Shown here piece after piece: positions 42,446 to 52,055 of a DNA stretch of 64,000 nucleotides (positions within the stretch are counted from its first letter, which is position 1; each line of letters opens with the position of its first letter). A program made the position numbers and the translations under genes. The notes under the pieces are model-generated. The model worked only from the letters and a program-made list of their open reading frames with translations. It was not told the DNA's origin and did no database searches. The stretch covers positions 1,302,001 to 1,366,000 of the forward strand of contig NZ_CP114786.1 of NCBI RefSeq assembly GCF_027359675.1, given 5' to 3'. The DNA comes from Roseibium sp. Sym1. GTDB lineage: Bacteria; Pseudomonadota; Alphaproteobacteria; Rhizobiales; Stappiaceae.

Positions 42446-42484
42446 GGCGCTTCCCGCTCATTTTATCAAGTCCGGCCCACTTCT

Positions 42485-42599
42485 TGTCATCCGGGCCGAA
42501 GCGCTGCGGAGGGCCGGGACCCAAGTCTCCCGGGCGGACTTTAAGTTGTCAAACCCTGCTTCTGAAGGCTCCCGGGTCCCCGTGTTCGCAGGGATGACA
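42485..42599. repeat. GTCATCC/GGATGAC intergenic repeat
   Basis: TTGTCATCCGGGCC at the left end and GCAGGGATGACA at the right end form outer inverted arms, with GGGACCC and CCCGGGTCCC pairing inside. It resembles the elements at 2503-2610 and 51871-52030. Confidence 0.55.
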
Positions 42600-42613
42600 T
42601 CGAGCCATGTATT

Positions 42614-42641
42614 GGAAAAGGCCGCGGCGAACCGCGGCCTT
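42614..42641 (-). terminator. Intrinsic terminator of the xylBA transcript
   Basis: On the minus strand a perfect 10-bp stem (AAGGCCGCGG / CCGCGGCCTT) closed by a UUCG tetraloop and followed by TTCC (TTTTCC counting the stem end) lies 27 nt after the xylA stop. Confidence 0.8.
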
Positions 42642-42667
42642 CCTGATTGTTCGCAGCGCAGGCAGGG

Positions 42668-43987
42668 TCAGACGAACAGGTTGACCAGGCTTTCAAGATA
42701 TTCCTGCCTGCCGGATTTCGGCTGCGGTTCCAGGTCGGCGCCATGGACACGCTCGGCCAGTGCCTCCAGCGAGGAACCGCCCTTGAGGATGTCGGCGTTT
42801 TCCGGTTTCTGCCAGCCGGCATAGCGGTCGTCGACAAAGCCTTTCAGGCGGCCGTCCTCGATCATGGCGGCAGCCCCCTTGAGGCCACGGGCAATCGCGT
42901 CGGCGGAGCCGACATGGGCCTGGATCAGGTCGACCGGATCAAGCGACTGACGGCGCAGCTTGGCATCAAAATTGGTGCCGCCGGTGGTGAAGCCGCCATC
43001 CATCAGGATCTCGTAATAGGCCAGCGCCAGTTCCGGCACGTTCATGCCGAAATGATCGGTGTCCCAGCCGCACTGGTAGTCGTTGCGGTTCATGTCGACG
43101 GAGCCGAGGATGCCGAAGGAACGGGCCATGTGCAGTTCGTGCTCGAACGAGTGGCCGGCCAGGATGGCATGGCCCTGTTCGATGTTCATCTTGACCTCGT
43201 TTTCCAGCCCATAGGCCTTCAGGAAACCGTAGACCGTGCCGACATCGTAGTCATACTGGTGCTTGGAGGGTTCCTGCGGCTTCGGCTCGATCAGGATCGT
43301 GCCGGTGAAGCCGATCTTGTGCTTGTACTCCACCACCATGTTGAGGAAACGGCCGAGCTGGTCGAGCTCCTGTTTCACGTTGGTGTTGAGCAGGGTCTCG
43401 TAGCCCTCGCGGCCGCCCCACAGCACGTAGTTCTCGCCCTTCAGGCGATAGGTGACGTCCATGGCGTTTTTCACCTGGGCCGCGGCATAGGCGAAGACGT
43501 CCGGGTCCGGATTGGTGGCCGCGCCCGACATGAAGCGCCGGTTGGAGAACATGTTGGCCGTGCCCCAGAGCAGCTTGATGCCGGTGTCCGCCATCTTCTT
43601 TTCGAAGATATCGGCAATGGCGTTCACATTGGCATTGCTCTCGGCCAGCGTCCCGCCTTCCGGCGCGATGTCGCGGTCATGGAAGGTGAAGAACGGCAGG
43701 CCCAGGATCTGGAACATTTCGAAGGCGACATCGGCCTTCAGTTTCGCCTGCTCCATCGGGTCGCCGCCGGCCGCCATCCAGGACCGCATGAAGGTTTCCC
43801 CGCCAAAGGGATCGGAGCCCGGCCAGCAGAAGCTGTGCCAGTAGCAGACCGCCATGCGCAGGTGGTCTTCCATCCGCTTGCCGAGCACCACTTCATCCTT
43901 GTTGTAGTGGCGGTAGGTCAGCGGGTCCTTGCTGTCGGGACCGGCATATTTGATCGGCTGCAGATCGCCGAAAAACCCAGTGCTCAT
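42668..43987 (-). CDS. xylA: Xylose isomerase
   Basis: A 439-residue class II xylose isomerase that converts D-xylose to D-xylulose in the cytoplasm. [33 protein letters not shown] (catalytic His), [35 protein letters not shown] (metal Glu) and [20 protein letters not shown] (metal Asp residues) are all intact. AAGGAG precedes the ATG. It follows xylB by 12 bp. Confidence 0.97.
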   Translation of the reverse strand: MSTGFFGDLQPIKYAGPDSKDPLTYRHYNKDEVVLGKRMEDHLRMAVCYWHSFCWPGSDPFGGETFMRSWMAAGGDPMEQAKLKADVAFEMFQILGLPFFTFHDRDIAPEGGTLAESNANVNAIADIFEKKMADTGIKLLWGTANMFSNRRFMSGAATNPDPDVFAYAAAQVKNAMDVTYRLKGENYVLWGGREGYETLLNTNVKQELDQLGRFLNMVVEYKHKIGFTGTILIEPKPQEPSKHQYDYDVGTVYGFLKAYGLENEVKMNIEQGHAILAGHSFEHELHMARSFGILGSVDMNRNDYQCGWDTDHFGMNVPELALAYYEILMDGGFTTGGTNFDAKLRRQSLDPVDLIQAHVGSADAIARGLKGAAAMIEDGRLKGFVDDRYAGWQKPENADILKGGSSLEALAERVHGADLEPQPKSGRQEYLESLVNLFV

Positions 43988-43999
43988 GATCAGATCTCC

Positions 44000-45451
44000 T
44001 TAGAAGCCGGCCTGTTTCAAAGCCGGATAAAGTTTGCGCCAGCGGCCATAGGCCTCGGCATAGGGTGCGATGAGGTGCGGAACTGGGTCGATGCTGGCCT
44101 TCAGCGCCGGCTTTTCGAAGATGCCGTCCGTGGTTCCGAGAGCCGCCGCCTGGCCAAGCCGGGCGGCGCCGAGAGACGCGCCGAAATCGCCGTCGACCGG
44201 AATGTCCACGGTGACGTTCAGCAGGCTGGCGATGATTTCCAGCCACAGGGTCGAACGCGACCCGCCGCCGACCGCCAGAACCCGGTCGATGCGCGTGCCG
44301 GCAACGCTGAGCGCTTCCAGGCAGTCCTTGAGCGCGAAGGCGACGCCGTCGAGCACGGCGTGGGTCAGCACCTGGTCGTCGGTCTCGTGGGAGATACCGG
44401 CAAAGGCGGCACGGATCTCGACGTCGTTGTGGGGCGTGCGTTCCCCGCCGAGATAAGGCAGGAACGAGACCGGGGCCGGGCCTTCGACCGAGGTCAGCGC
44501 CGCCGTCAGGTCGCCGGGGGATTTCTTCAGTGTCCTGCCCAGCCAGTTCAGGCAATCGGTGGCCGACAGCATCACGCCCATCTGGTGCCAGGTGTCCGGC
44601 ACCGCGTGGCAGAACGCGTGCACGGCACTGTCGACATTGGGTGAAAACCGGTCGTTGGTGACAAAGAGCACGCCGGACGTGCCAAGCGAAACAAAGGCCG
44701 AGCCGGGATCGACGGCGCCGACGCCACAGGCCGAGGCGGCGTTGTCCCCGCCGCCACCGGCGACAACCGGCGCAGTTTCGAAGCCCCAGCGGGCACAGAG
44801 ATCGCTTTTCAGGAAGCCGGAGGCCGCGGAGCCTTCGACCAGACGCGGCATCTGCTTTCGCGTCAGGCCGGTCGCGGCCAGAAGCTCGTCGCTCCAGTCG
44901 CGCCTGGCAACATCCAGCCAGAGCGTTCCGGCGGCGTCGGACATTTCGCCGACATATTCGCCGGTGAACCTGAAGCGGACATAGTCCTTGGGCAGCAGGA
45001 CCATTGCGGTCCTTGCGAAGATCTCCGGCTCGTTCTCGCGCACCCATTGCAGCTTCGGCGCGGTGAAGCCGGGCATCACCCGGTTGCCGCCGAGCGTGAG
45101 AAATTTCGGCTCCGCCGCTTCGAGCTCCGCGCATTGTTTTCCGGACCGGCCGTCGTTCCAGAGGATGCACGGCCGCAACGGCTGCCCGGCGGCATCCAGC
45201 AGGGTCGCGCCATGCATGTGGCCGGACAGGCCGATGCCCCGGACGGCGGCCAGTTCCTTCGGCGCCTTGGCCTTCAGCGCGTCGAGCACGTTTTCGCAGG
45301 CCACCCACCAGCTGTCCGGATCCTGTTCGGACCAGCCCGGATGCGGTCGCTCGACGGTGAGCTCCGACGTTGCCGAGGTGATCAGCGACTGATCCTCTCC
45401 CAGAAGAATGGCTTTCACCGAACTCGTGCCGATATCGAGACCGATATACAT
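44000..45451 (-). CDS. xylB: Xylulokinase
   Basis: A 483-residue FGGY kinase. MYIGLDIGTSSVKAILL (phosphate loop), GLSGHMHGATLLDAAGQPLRP, ILWNDGRSGKQCAELE, FVSLGTSGVLFVTNDRF and VLAVGGGSRSTLWLEIIASLL are the family motifs; Asp near residue 233 in VAGGGGDNAASACG is the catalytic base. It phosphorylates xylulose to xylulose 5-phosphate for the pentose phosphate pathway. It is separated from the transporter genes by 148 bp with a hairpin, so it may have its own promoter. Confidence 0.96.
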   Translation of the reverse strand: MYIGLDIGTSSVKAILLGEDQSLITSATSELTVERPHPGWSEQDPDSWWVACENVLDALKAKAPKELAAVRGIGLSGHMHGATLLDAAGQPLRPCILWNDGRSGKQCAELEAAEPKFLTLGGNRVMPGFTAPKLQWVRENEPEIFARTAMVLLPKDYVRFRFTGEYVGEMSDAAGTLWLDVARRDWSDELLAATGLTRKQMPRLVEGSAASGFLKSDLCARWGFETAPVVAGGGGDNAASACGVGAVDPGSAFVSLGTSGVLFVTNDRFSPNVDSAVHAFCHAVPDTWHQMGVMLSATDCLNWLGRTLKKSPGDLTAALTSVEGPAPVSFLPYLGGERTPHNDVEIRAAFAGISHETDDQVLTHAVLDGVAFALKDCLEALSVAGTRIDRVLAVGGGSRSTLWLEIIASLLNVTVDIPVDGDFGASLGAARLGQAAALGTTDGIFEKPALKASIDPVPHLIAPYAEAYGRWRKLYPALKQAGF

Positions 45452-45567
45452 GAGGTGCGTTCCTCAGACTTGATCAAAAAAGATGCCGATCCCCGTTTCC
45501 GGGGGTGTCGGCAGGGATCCTCGCACCGATTGGCCGGAGAGTTAAGCCCCCGGAACCCATGCAAGGA

Positions 45568-45589
45568 CCCGCGGGTGAAAACCCGCGGG
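45568..45589 (-). terminator. Hairpin after xylG
   Basis: A perfect 9-bp stem (CCCGCGGGT / ACCCGCGGG) with a 4-nt loop lies just after the xylG stop on the minus strand. There is no U-tract; it may reduce readthrough into xylBA. Confidence 0.5.
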
Positions 45590-45599
45590 CCGCGCTGGT

Positions 45600-46388
45600 T
45601 TATCCGACCACGGTGTCATCGACAAGAGCACCAGGTCCCGGAGTTGCCCCGTCCGGGCACTTGCCGAGAATGATCATTCCGAGCACGTCGTCATCCGTGA
45701 CATCGGTCGTCTTGGCGGTGCCGACCAGCTGGCCGTTCTTCATGACGGCAATCCGGTCGCAAAGCTGGAAGACGTCATGAATGTCATGGCTGATCAGGAA
45801 GATGCCGAGACCCTGTTTCTTCAGCTCCTGGATCAGCTCGGCCACCATCTGGGTCTCGTGTACCCCGAGCGCCGCCGTCGGTTCGTCCATGATCAGGATC
45901 TTGGCGTTGAAATAGACCGCCCGGGCAATCGCCACCGACTGGCGCTGGCCGCCCGACAGGGCTTTCACCGGCGCATGGAACTTCTTGAAGTTCGGATTGA
46001 GCCGGCCCATGATCTTGCGCGTTTCCGCTTCCATGGCGTCGTCATCGACAAAGCCGAGTGGCGAGGTCAGTTCGCGGCCCAGGAACAGGTTGGACGCGGC
46101 GTCGAGATTGTCCGCCAGCGCGAGCGTCTGGTAGATGGTCTCGATGTTCTGCGCCCGCGCGTCCCGCGGCGAGTGGATGTGAACTTCCTCGCCGTTGATG
46201 CGGATCTCGCCGCTGTCACCCTTGTAGGCCCCGGACAGGATCTTGATCAGCGTCGACTTGCCGGCACCGTTGTGGCCAAGCAGGCCCACCACTTCACCAG
46301 GATAGAGATCCACGGAAACGTGATCCACGGCGCGCACCCCACCAAAGGAGATGCACATGTCTTTCATTTCTACGAGAGGCGTGTCCAT
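45600..46388 (-). CDS. xylG: Sugar ABC transporter ATP-binding protein (single-domain XylG/FrcA-like)
   Basis: A 262-residue ATPase with Walker [21 protein letters not shown] signature [14 protein letters not shown] and Walker [13 protein letters not shown]. Enterobacterial XylG has two fused ATPase domains (about 510 residues); this is a single domain as in rhizobial FrcA, so a homodimer would power uptake. It follows xylH by 3 bp and would energise xylose import. Confidence 0.92.
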   Translation of the reverse strand: MDTPLVEMKDMCISFGGVRAVDHVSVDLYPGEVVGLLGHNGAGKSTLIKILSGAYKGDSGEIRINGEEVHIHSPRDARAQNIETIYQTLALADNLDAASNLFLGRELTSPLGFVDDDAMEAETRKIMGRLNPNFKKFHAPVKALSGGQRQSVAIARAVYFNAKILIMDEPTAALGVHETQMVAELIQELKKQGLGIFLISHDIHDVFQLCDRIAVMKNGQLVGTAKTTDVTDDDVLGMIILGKCPDGATPGPGALVDDTVVG

Positions 46389-46391
46389 GTC

Positions 46392-47681
46392 TTAGTCTCC
46401 CGTGCGCTTGCGGTAGATGATGTCGACCAGAACGGCGAGAACCAGAACGGTACCGACAACGATGTTCTGAAGCGGTGCGTCGACACCGACCATGGCCATG
46501 CCCGACTGCAGCGACTGCATGATCAGGGCCCCGAGAATGGCGCCGTAGATCGTGCCGATGCCGCCGGCCAGGGCAGTTCCGCCGATCACGGCGGCGGCGA
46601 TAACCCGCAATTCGTCGAGCGTGCCGATGTCGTTGGTCGAAAAGCCGAGACGGGCCGCGGCGACCGCACCGGCCAGAGCGGCCAGGCCGCCCATGATCGC
46701 GAACACCTTCACGGTCAGGAAGCGGGTATTGATGCCCGACAGCTCCGCCGCATCCGGATTGCCGCCTGTTGCGAAGATGTAGCGGCCGAGACGCGTACGC
46801 TGTGCGACGACGGTCATGACAACCGCAACGACAATCAGGAGCAGGACCGAATAGGGAATGCCGTAGCCCATCGTCAGGCCTTCCGGCAGGGTGTCGCCGC
46901 TGGCCTCGAAGATGCGCTTCAGGCGCGCTTTCGGAATGTCATAGGAATTCAAGATCCAGACAAAACCGAGAATGGCGACGGACGTTATCGCCCCGATCGT
47001 CACTTCCGCCCAGACCGGCTTGACCGGGAAGCCGTGGGAAGACTTGCGGCGGCGCGAGGCCACCTGAAGCCAGAGTGCGGCGGCGACGGCCAGCACACCG
47101 AAGATCCACGAACCGGTTTCGCCCATCGTGCCGCCGATGCCGCCGATCTTGGTGAAGGTCTCGTCGAGCGGGCCGATCGTCTGGCCGGACGTGATGAACC
47201 AGGCCACGTTGCGCCAGACCAGAAGGCCGCCGAGCGTAACAATAAACGCGGGGATGCCGAGATAGCCGATCATCCAGCCCTGGAACGCCCCGATCACCAC
47301 GCCGATGACGACGCCTGCCAGAATGGCAATCAGCCAGATAGCGGGATGGCCGAGACCCAGGATCCCGGGAAGAATATCCGTCTGAACAACCGCCATGACC
47401 GCCGCGACCGTGGCAAGGACCGAGCCGACGGACAGGTCGATATGGCGGGTGACAATGACGAAGACCATGCCGGTCGCCATGATGGCGACGGAGACGGTCT
47501 GGATCGTCAGATTGAAGATGTTGCGCGGTGTAAGGAACCGGCCGTCCGTGAACACATTGAAGACCAGACACAGGACGATGAACGCCCCGATCATGCCCAA
47601 AAGCCTGGTGTCGAGCTGCAATGCGGCAAACAGATTTCGTGCTGTCGGGCTTTTGGGCCCTGACAGTGCAGTGTCGGACAT
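46392..47681 (-). CDS. xylH: Xylose ABC transporter permease
   Basis: A 429-residue inner-membrane permease of the BPD_transp_2 family with about 10-12 spans. ITRHIDLSVGSVLATVAAV, GWMIGYLGIPAFIVTLGGLLVWRNVAW and VIGGTALAGGIGTIYGAILGALI are typical of XylH/RbsC. The ATG at 47681 has AGGAG 9 nt upstream; an ATG at 47732 is in frame but lacks a site. Between xylF and xylH. Confidence 0.94.
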   Translation of the reverse strand: MSDTALSGPKSPTARNLFAALQLDTRLLGMIGAFIVLCLVFNVFTDGRFLTPRNIFNLTIQTVSVAIMATGMVFVIVTRHIDLSVGSVLATVAAVMAVVQTDILPGILGLGHPAIWLIAILAGVVIGVVIGAFQGWMIGYLGIPAFIVTLGGLLVWRNVAWFITSGQTIGPLDETFTKIGGIGGTMGETGSWIFGVLAVAAALWLQVASRRRKSSHGFPVKPVWAEVTIGAITSVAILGFVWILNSYDIPKARLKRIFEASGDTLPEGLTMGYGIPYSVLLLIVVAVVMTVVAQRTRLGRYIFATGGNPDAAELSGINTRFLTVKVFAIMGGLAALAGAVAAARLGFSTNDIGTLDELRVIAAAVIGGTALAGGIGTIYGAILGALIMQSLQSGMAMVGVDAPLQNIVVGTVLVLAVLVDIIYRKRTGD

Positions 47682-47770
47682 AGAGGTTACTCCTGCTTGG
47701 AGACCATCACGCTTTCGCATCGGGTGGCCCATCCCGGGGAGCGGCTTTCGGCAAGCGGTCCCTGTTTTTA

Positions 47771-47796
47771 GGCCCCGGTTAACAGTAACCGGGGCC
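47771..47796 (-). other. Stem-loop between xylF and xylH
   Basis: A perfect 11-bp stem (GGCCCCGGTTA / TAACCGGGGCC) with loop ACAG lies 20 nt after the xylF stop, without a U-tract on the minus strand. Such hairpins commonly protect the binding-protein mRNA so that it is made in excess over permease and ATPase. Confidence 0.6.
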
Positions 47797-47816
47797 GCGC
47801 TTTTCGCGTATTGCTA

Positions 47817-48848
47817 TTAGTTACAGGGTGCCGGACCGTTCTCGACGCCCTGGCACAGGTCTTCCTTGGAGATCCAGCCCGCGTCGACGACAGCGGTCAG
47901 GTTGTCCTTGGTGACCGGAAGCGGTGCCAGGAACTTGGCGGTCAGCTCGGTGCCGCCCGGCGACGTCCAGGCAGCTGCGCCATCGACATCGGCCATGTCG
48001 TCGCCATTGGCAAGCGCCACTGCGATTTCGCCGGCAGCCTTGCCGAGCTCACGAGCGTCCTTCCAGACGGAGACGGTCTGGGTGCCCTTGGCAACGCGGT
48101 TCAGGGCGGCATGGTCGCCATCCTGGCCGGACACCGGAATGCCGTCCATGCCCTGGGCGGTCAGAGCCGCGACAACACCGCCTGCGGTGCCGTCGTTGGA
48201 TGCGACAACGGCGTCAACCTTGTTGTCGTTGGCCGTCAGGATCTGTTCCATGTTGCGCTGAGCGTTCGCCGGCAGCCAGCCGTCGGTGTAGGCTTCACCA
48301 ACGATGGTGATGTCACCGGCATCGAGCGCGCCCTGCAGGACTTCCTGCTGGCCACCGCGGAGGAAGTCCGCGTTCGGGTCCGTCGGGGACCCCTTGATCA
48401 TGACGTAGTTGCCTTTCGGCGCGGCTTCCAGAACGGCGCGGGCCTGCATGCGGCCGACTTCAACGTTGTCGAAGGTCAGGTAGAAAGCGCGCGGATCGTC
48501 GATCAGGCGGTCATAGCCAACGACCGGGATGCCTTCGTCGGCAGCAGCCTGAACAGCCGGACCGATCGCCTGGGCGTCCTGTGCCAGGATGATCAGGGCG
48601 GTCGCGCCCTGCGCGATCAGGGCTTCCACGTCGGACAGCTGCTTGGCAGAAGAGCTCTGCGCATCCGCGGAGATGTATTTCGCGCCGGCTGCATCGAGAG
48701 CGCCCTTGATGGCGGCTTCGTCAGTCTTCCAGCGTTCTTCCTGGAAGTTGGACCAGCTCACGCCGACAACGATGTCTTCCGCATGGGCGATGTTCAGTGC
48801 GGTTGCGGACAGCAGGGCGCCCGCCAGCAAAGTGGTGATTTTACGCAT
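47817..48848 (-). CDS. xylF: D-xylose-binding periplasmic protein
   Basis: A 343-residue protein with a cleavable signal peptide (MRKITTLLAGALLSATALNIAHA) and a type-1 sugar-binding fold. IVVGVSWSNFQEERWKTDE, LTFDNVEVGRMQARAVLE, SNDGTAGGVVAAL and IPVSGQDGDHAALNRVAKG are XylF-specific. A GGAGGAAA site lies 7 nt before the ATG. First gene of the xyl transport operon. Confidence 0.95.
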   Translation of the reverse strand: MRKITTLLAGALLSATALNIAHAEDIVVGVSWSNFQEERWKTDEAAIKGALDAAGAKYISADAQSSSAKQLSDVEALIAQGATALIILAQDAQAIGPAVQAAADEGIPVVGYDRLIDDPRAFYLTFDNVEVGRMQARAVLEAAPKGNYVMIKGSPTDPNADFLRGGQQEVLQGALDAGDITIVGEAYTDGWLPANAQRNMEQILTANDNKVDAVVASNDGTAGGVVAALTAQGMDGIPVSGQDGDHAALNRVAKGTQTVSVWKDARELGKAAGEIAVALANGDDMADVDGAAAWTSPGGTELTAKFLAPLPVTKDNLTAVVDAGWISKEDLCQGVENGPAPCN

Positions 48849-49114
48849 TGCGATGTTTCCTCCAGTGGGCGCAGCCTACGTCGATCGGCTGCACCTAAAA
48901 TGCGTCTGTGTCGAAGCGCCTTGTCGGGGCGCTTTCTGATAGGACAACCTTATTGTTATTTTTTTTGGTGCCCGAAAAAAAGTTGCAGGAAAGCGCAGCT
49001 CCTGTCAACATGGTTTTGCAAAACTCTGCTCCCCGGGATCGAAAATTCCGGAGAAAGGGCAGAAATCCGGGGAAACCGGAACAGAGGAAACACCTTGGGA
49101 AGAGCTGTGCCAGC
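48849..49114. promoter_or_regulatory. Divergent xylF / ROK-regulator control region
   Basis: A 266-bp gap. It contains an AT-rich stretch (TTATTGTTATTTTTTTTGG, 48951-48969) and the perfect 12-bp palindrome GTTTTGCAAAAC at 49013-49024, a good candidate operator for the divergent ROK regulator. No other element recognised. Confidence 0.5.
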
Positions 49115-50380
49115 ATGACACGCAAGGCGGACCGGGATCAGATCCGGCGGCAAAACAGAAGTATTGTTCTACAGGCCCTGCGCCGGAACGGTCCGATGGC
49201 TCGGATCGATCTCGGCCAGATGACGCGCCTCAGTCCAGCCACAGTAACGGCGATCACCTCCGACCTTCTGGAGCAAGGGCTGATCCTGTCCCTGGAGAGC
49301 GAGGAACCAAAGGCGCCCCAGGCACGCGGCCGGCCGCGTACCCTCTTGCAACTCAATCCTGAGGCGGTCTACACGATCGGTGTCCGCCTGGCCGTCAACA
49401 CAATTGATCTCTCGCTGGTCAATTTCGCCGGAGAGGTGGTCAAGGAGGCGCGCACGCGATTCGACACCGCCTCCGCCGACGCGGAAAACTTTCCGAACAC
49501 GCTGGTCGAGGCGATCCGCCAGTTCCTGCAGGAAGCCGGAGTCGGCACCAGCCGGGTCCGCGAAATCGGCGTCGCCGCGCAGGGCGTGGTCGAGACGGAA
49601 ACGGGCATGGTCGCCTGGAGCCCCGCTTTTGCAGGCCGAAAGATCCCGATCGTCGGCCCCTTGCATGAGGCCTTCGGCGCCGAATGCTACATCTCCAACG
49701 ACACCAACATGATCACCGAAGCGCTGCACTGGTCCGACCCGAACCGCTACAGCGGCACCTTCGCGGTGATCATGCTCGACTATGGTGTCGGCATGGGACT
49801 TTACCTGAACAACCAGCTGTTTTCCGGCGCCAGCGGCACGGCCGCCGAGTTCGGCCACGCCAATCACGTGCCGGGCGGCGCCCTGTGCCGGTGCGGCAAG
49901 AAGGGGTGCCTCGAGGCCTATCTTTCCGACTATGCCCTTGTCCGGGCCGCCTCGCACCTGCCTGAAGACACCGATCCGATCACCATCCGCGCCGGTGTCA
50001 GCGGCCTCGCCAGGCTGATCGAGCTGGCCGGGTCGGGCGACAGGGATGCCTGCAAGGCCTTTCATGAGGCCGGCCGGGTGCTGGGTTACGGCCTTGCCAG
50101 GGTGATTGCGATGATCGATCCCAAACGGGTCGTCCTGACGGGCGCCGCCATGCGTGCCTTCGCTTTCATGGAAAAGGGCATGTGGGAAGGTCTGGAGGAG
50201 GCGCTGGTCGCAGACCTGAGGAACAATTTCTCGCTCGACGTGATGCCCTGGAACGAGGACTTCATCCGCAGCGGGCTGATTGCACAGTCGATGGAACGGC
50301 TGGACAAGGATTTTCTCGGCACCGCATCGACACCTGGTGATCGCTCCGCCCGTCCGGACAACACGGAGGTAACCGCATGA
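49115..50380 (+). CDS. ROK family transcriptional regulator (probable xylose regulator)
   Basis: A 421-residue repressor. The N-terminal winged HTH (RNGPMARIDLGQMTRLSPAT, VTAITSDLLEQGLIL) precedes a ROK sugar-kinase-like domain with AAEFGHANHVPGGALCRCGKKGCLEAYLS, the zinc-binding ROK signature. The ATG at 49115 puts the HTH at the usual distance from the start. It is divergent from xylF and so is probably a XylR-type repressor released by xylose. Its stop overlaps the di-haem gene ATG by 4 bp. Confidence 0.88.
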   Translation: MTRKADRDQIRRQNRSIVLQALRRNGPMARIDLGQMTRLSPATVTAITSDLLEQGLILSLESEEPKAPQARGRPRTLLQLNPEAVYTIGVRLAVNTIDLSLVNFAGEVVKEARTRFDTASADAENFPNTLVEAIRQFLQEAGVGTSRVREIGVAAQGVVETETGMVAWSPAFAGRKIPIVGPLHEAFGAECYISNDTNMITEALHWSDPNRYSGTFAVIMLDYGVGMGLYLNNQLFSGASGTAAEFGHANHVPGGALCRCGKKGCLEAYLSDYALVRAASHLPEDTDPITIRAGVSGLARLIELAGSGDRDACKAFHEAGRVLGYGLARVIAMIDPKRVVLTGAAMRAFAFMEKGMWEGLEEALVADLRNNFSLDVMPWNEDFIRSGLIAQSMERLDKDFLGTASTPGDRSARPDNTEVTA

Positions 50381-51804
50381 GTCGTCGACACGGCCTTGGT
50401 CTTTCCTGCTTCGCGCTTGCACTTCTGCTGCCCGGAGCCGCGCAGTCCGATCCTGACCTGCCGCCCTGGAGCGAGCGGGCGCTGACCCACGAAATCGATC
50501 TGAACGGCCTCGCGGCCTCGGGCGAAGACCCGATTGCGGTGCTTCAGCCAATCGGCGAAGAGCTTTTCAAGGCCAAGTTCACGACCCTCGACGGTGCCGG
50601 GCGTCCGGACGCGACCGGGGCCATCGTGCCCACAAAGGTGCGCCGGAAATCGCACCTCGCCTTCCAGCGACTTGCCGGCATGGACGCCAATGCCTGTGCA
50701 TCCTGCCACAACGAGCCGGTTACCGGCGGCGCAGGCGCCTTCACGGCCAACGTGTTTGTCTCGGAAGGCTTCGAAAGCGCCGATTTCGACACGACAGACC
50801 CGCAGTTTTCCAACGAGCGCAACACCAACGCCCTGCAGGGCGCCGGCCTGATCGAACTGCTCGCCCGGGAAATGACCGCCGATCTGCGGTCCCAGCGGCA
50901 GGAGGTCCTGAAAAAAGCCCGCGCCAGCGGCCAGCCGGAGACGATCAAGCTCGCCACCAAGGGGGTTGCCTTCGGTACGCTGACGGCGGATCCGGACGGC
51001 ACGCTGGACGTTTCCGGCCTCGACGGCATCGACGACGACCTGACCCTGCGCCCGTTCAGCCAGAAGGGCGTGTTCGCGTCCCTGCGCCAGTTCACGGTCA
51101 ACGCCATGAACGATCACCACGGCATGCAGGCCAGCGAACGTTTCGGCGCGGACTGGACCGGTACCGACGATTTCGATGGCGACGGGCATGCCGACGAAAT
51201 GTCTCCGGGGCAGATTTCCGCCCTGGTGGCCTGGCAGGCAACGCTTGCCGCGCCGACCCGCAAGACGGACCTGCCGGACATCTGGCAGGCCGCGGCCGCG
51301 GAAGGGGAGAGCCTGTTCGGCGGGATCGGCTGCACTTCGTGCCACATTCCGGCCCTGCCGCTGGAAAGCCTGAAATTCCAGGATCCGGGCCCCTATGACA
51401 CCGCCGGCACCCTGCGCCAGAGCGATGTCGACACGCCTCTGACCTATGACCTCGGCACGCTGGACTGGGTCAAGGCCCTGCCCCGGGACGATCGGGGACG
51501 GGTCCTGGTGCCGCTTTTCGGCGACCTGAAGCGACACAAGATCGCCGACGCCGCCAACGACACGTTCGGCAACGAGCTGCTCGCCCAGAGGTTCGTCGCC
51601 AGGGACGTCTTCATCACCGCGGAACTCTGGGGCATCGGCAGCACCGCACCCTATGGCCATCGCGGCGACCTGACCACGCTGGACGAGGTCATTCTCGCCC
51701 ATGGCGGCGAGGCCACCGACAGCCGCAAGGCCTATGCCGGGCTCGGCGAGAATGAGCGTCAGTCCATCATCGCCTTCCTGCGCAGCCTGGAGATTGCAGA
51801 ATGA
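50377..51804 (+). CDS. Di-haem oxidoreductase family protein (DUF1111)
   Basis: A 475-residue exported protein. A signal peptide (LSCFALALLLPGAAQS) is followed by two c-type haem motifs: CASCHN near residue 108 and CTSCH near residue 319, plus the late GIGSTAPYGHRGDLTTLDEV ligand region. The family resembles MauG/cytochrome c peroxidases and acts in the periplasm; the substrate is not known. It is ATGA-coupled to the ROK gene upstream and to the 51801 ATG downstream. Confidence 0.88.
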   Translation: MSRRHGLGLSCFALALLLPGAAQSDPDLPPWSERALTHEIDLNGLAASGEDPIAVLQPIGEELFKAKFTTLDGAGRPDATGAIVPTKVRRKSHLAFQRLAGMDANACASCHNEPVTGGAGAFTANVFVSEGFESADFDTTDPQFSNERNTNALQGAGLIELLAREMTADLRSQRQEVLKKARASGQPETIKLATKGVAFGTLTADPDGTLDVSGLDGIDDDLTLRPFSQKGVFASLRQFTVNAMNDHHGMQASERFGADWTGTDDFDGDGHADEMSPGQISALVAWQATLAAPTRKTDLPDIWQAAAAEGESLFGGIGCTSCHIPALPLESLKFQDPGPYDTAGTLRQSDVDTPLTYDLGTLDWVKALPRDDRGRVLVPLFGDLKRHKIADAANDTFGNELLAQRFVARDVFITAELWGIGSTAPYGHRGDLTTLDEVILAHGGEATDSRKAYAGLGENERQSIIAFLRSLEIAE

Positions 51805-51870
51805 CCCGTTTTTCCAAGGTGTTGGCCGGTTGTCTCCCTGTCGCTTCCGGCAAAAATTCTGCAGCAAACT

Positions 51871-52030
51871 CCGGTGTCACCCCGGTCGACCTCAGGGAGA
51901 ACCGGGGCCCACTCGTTTCCAGAGATCGGGTTTCTTTTGCTCCGTCCAAGGTTGAAACAAACTCCTCTTCAACAAGTGGCCCGGCGAGTAGGCCCCGGAT
52001 CGGCGCTTCGCTTGTCCGGGGTGACACCGG
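51871..52030. repeat. 160-bp inverted-repeat element at the 5' end of the CRTAC1 gene
   Basis: Perfect 15-bp terminal inverted repeats, CCGGTGTCACCCCGG (51871-51885) and CCGGGGTGACACCGG (52016-52030), bound the element. It lies inside the open frame that begins at 51801 and keeps that frame open. Its ends resemble the 1362-1396 repeat, so it is a non-coding dispersed element rather than protein sequence. Confidence 0.8.
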
Positions 52031-52055
52031 GATTGAGGCATGCCGGAGTGCCGTT

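Noticed and set aside
42647..44644. 665-codon plus-strand ORF opposite xylA/xylB
   Set aside because: Antisense frame of two unmistakable genes in GC-rich DNA; no protein family features.
45777..47663. 628-codon plus-strand ORF opposite xylG/xylH
   Set aside because: Composition is that of a reverse-frame shadow; the minus-strand ABC motifs are intact.
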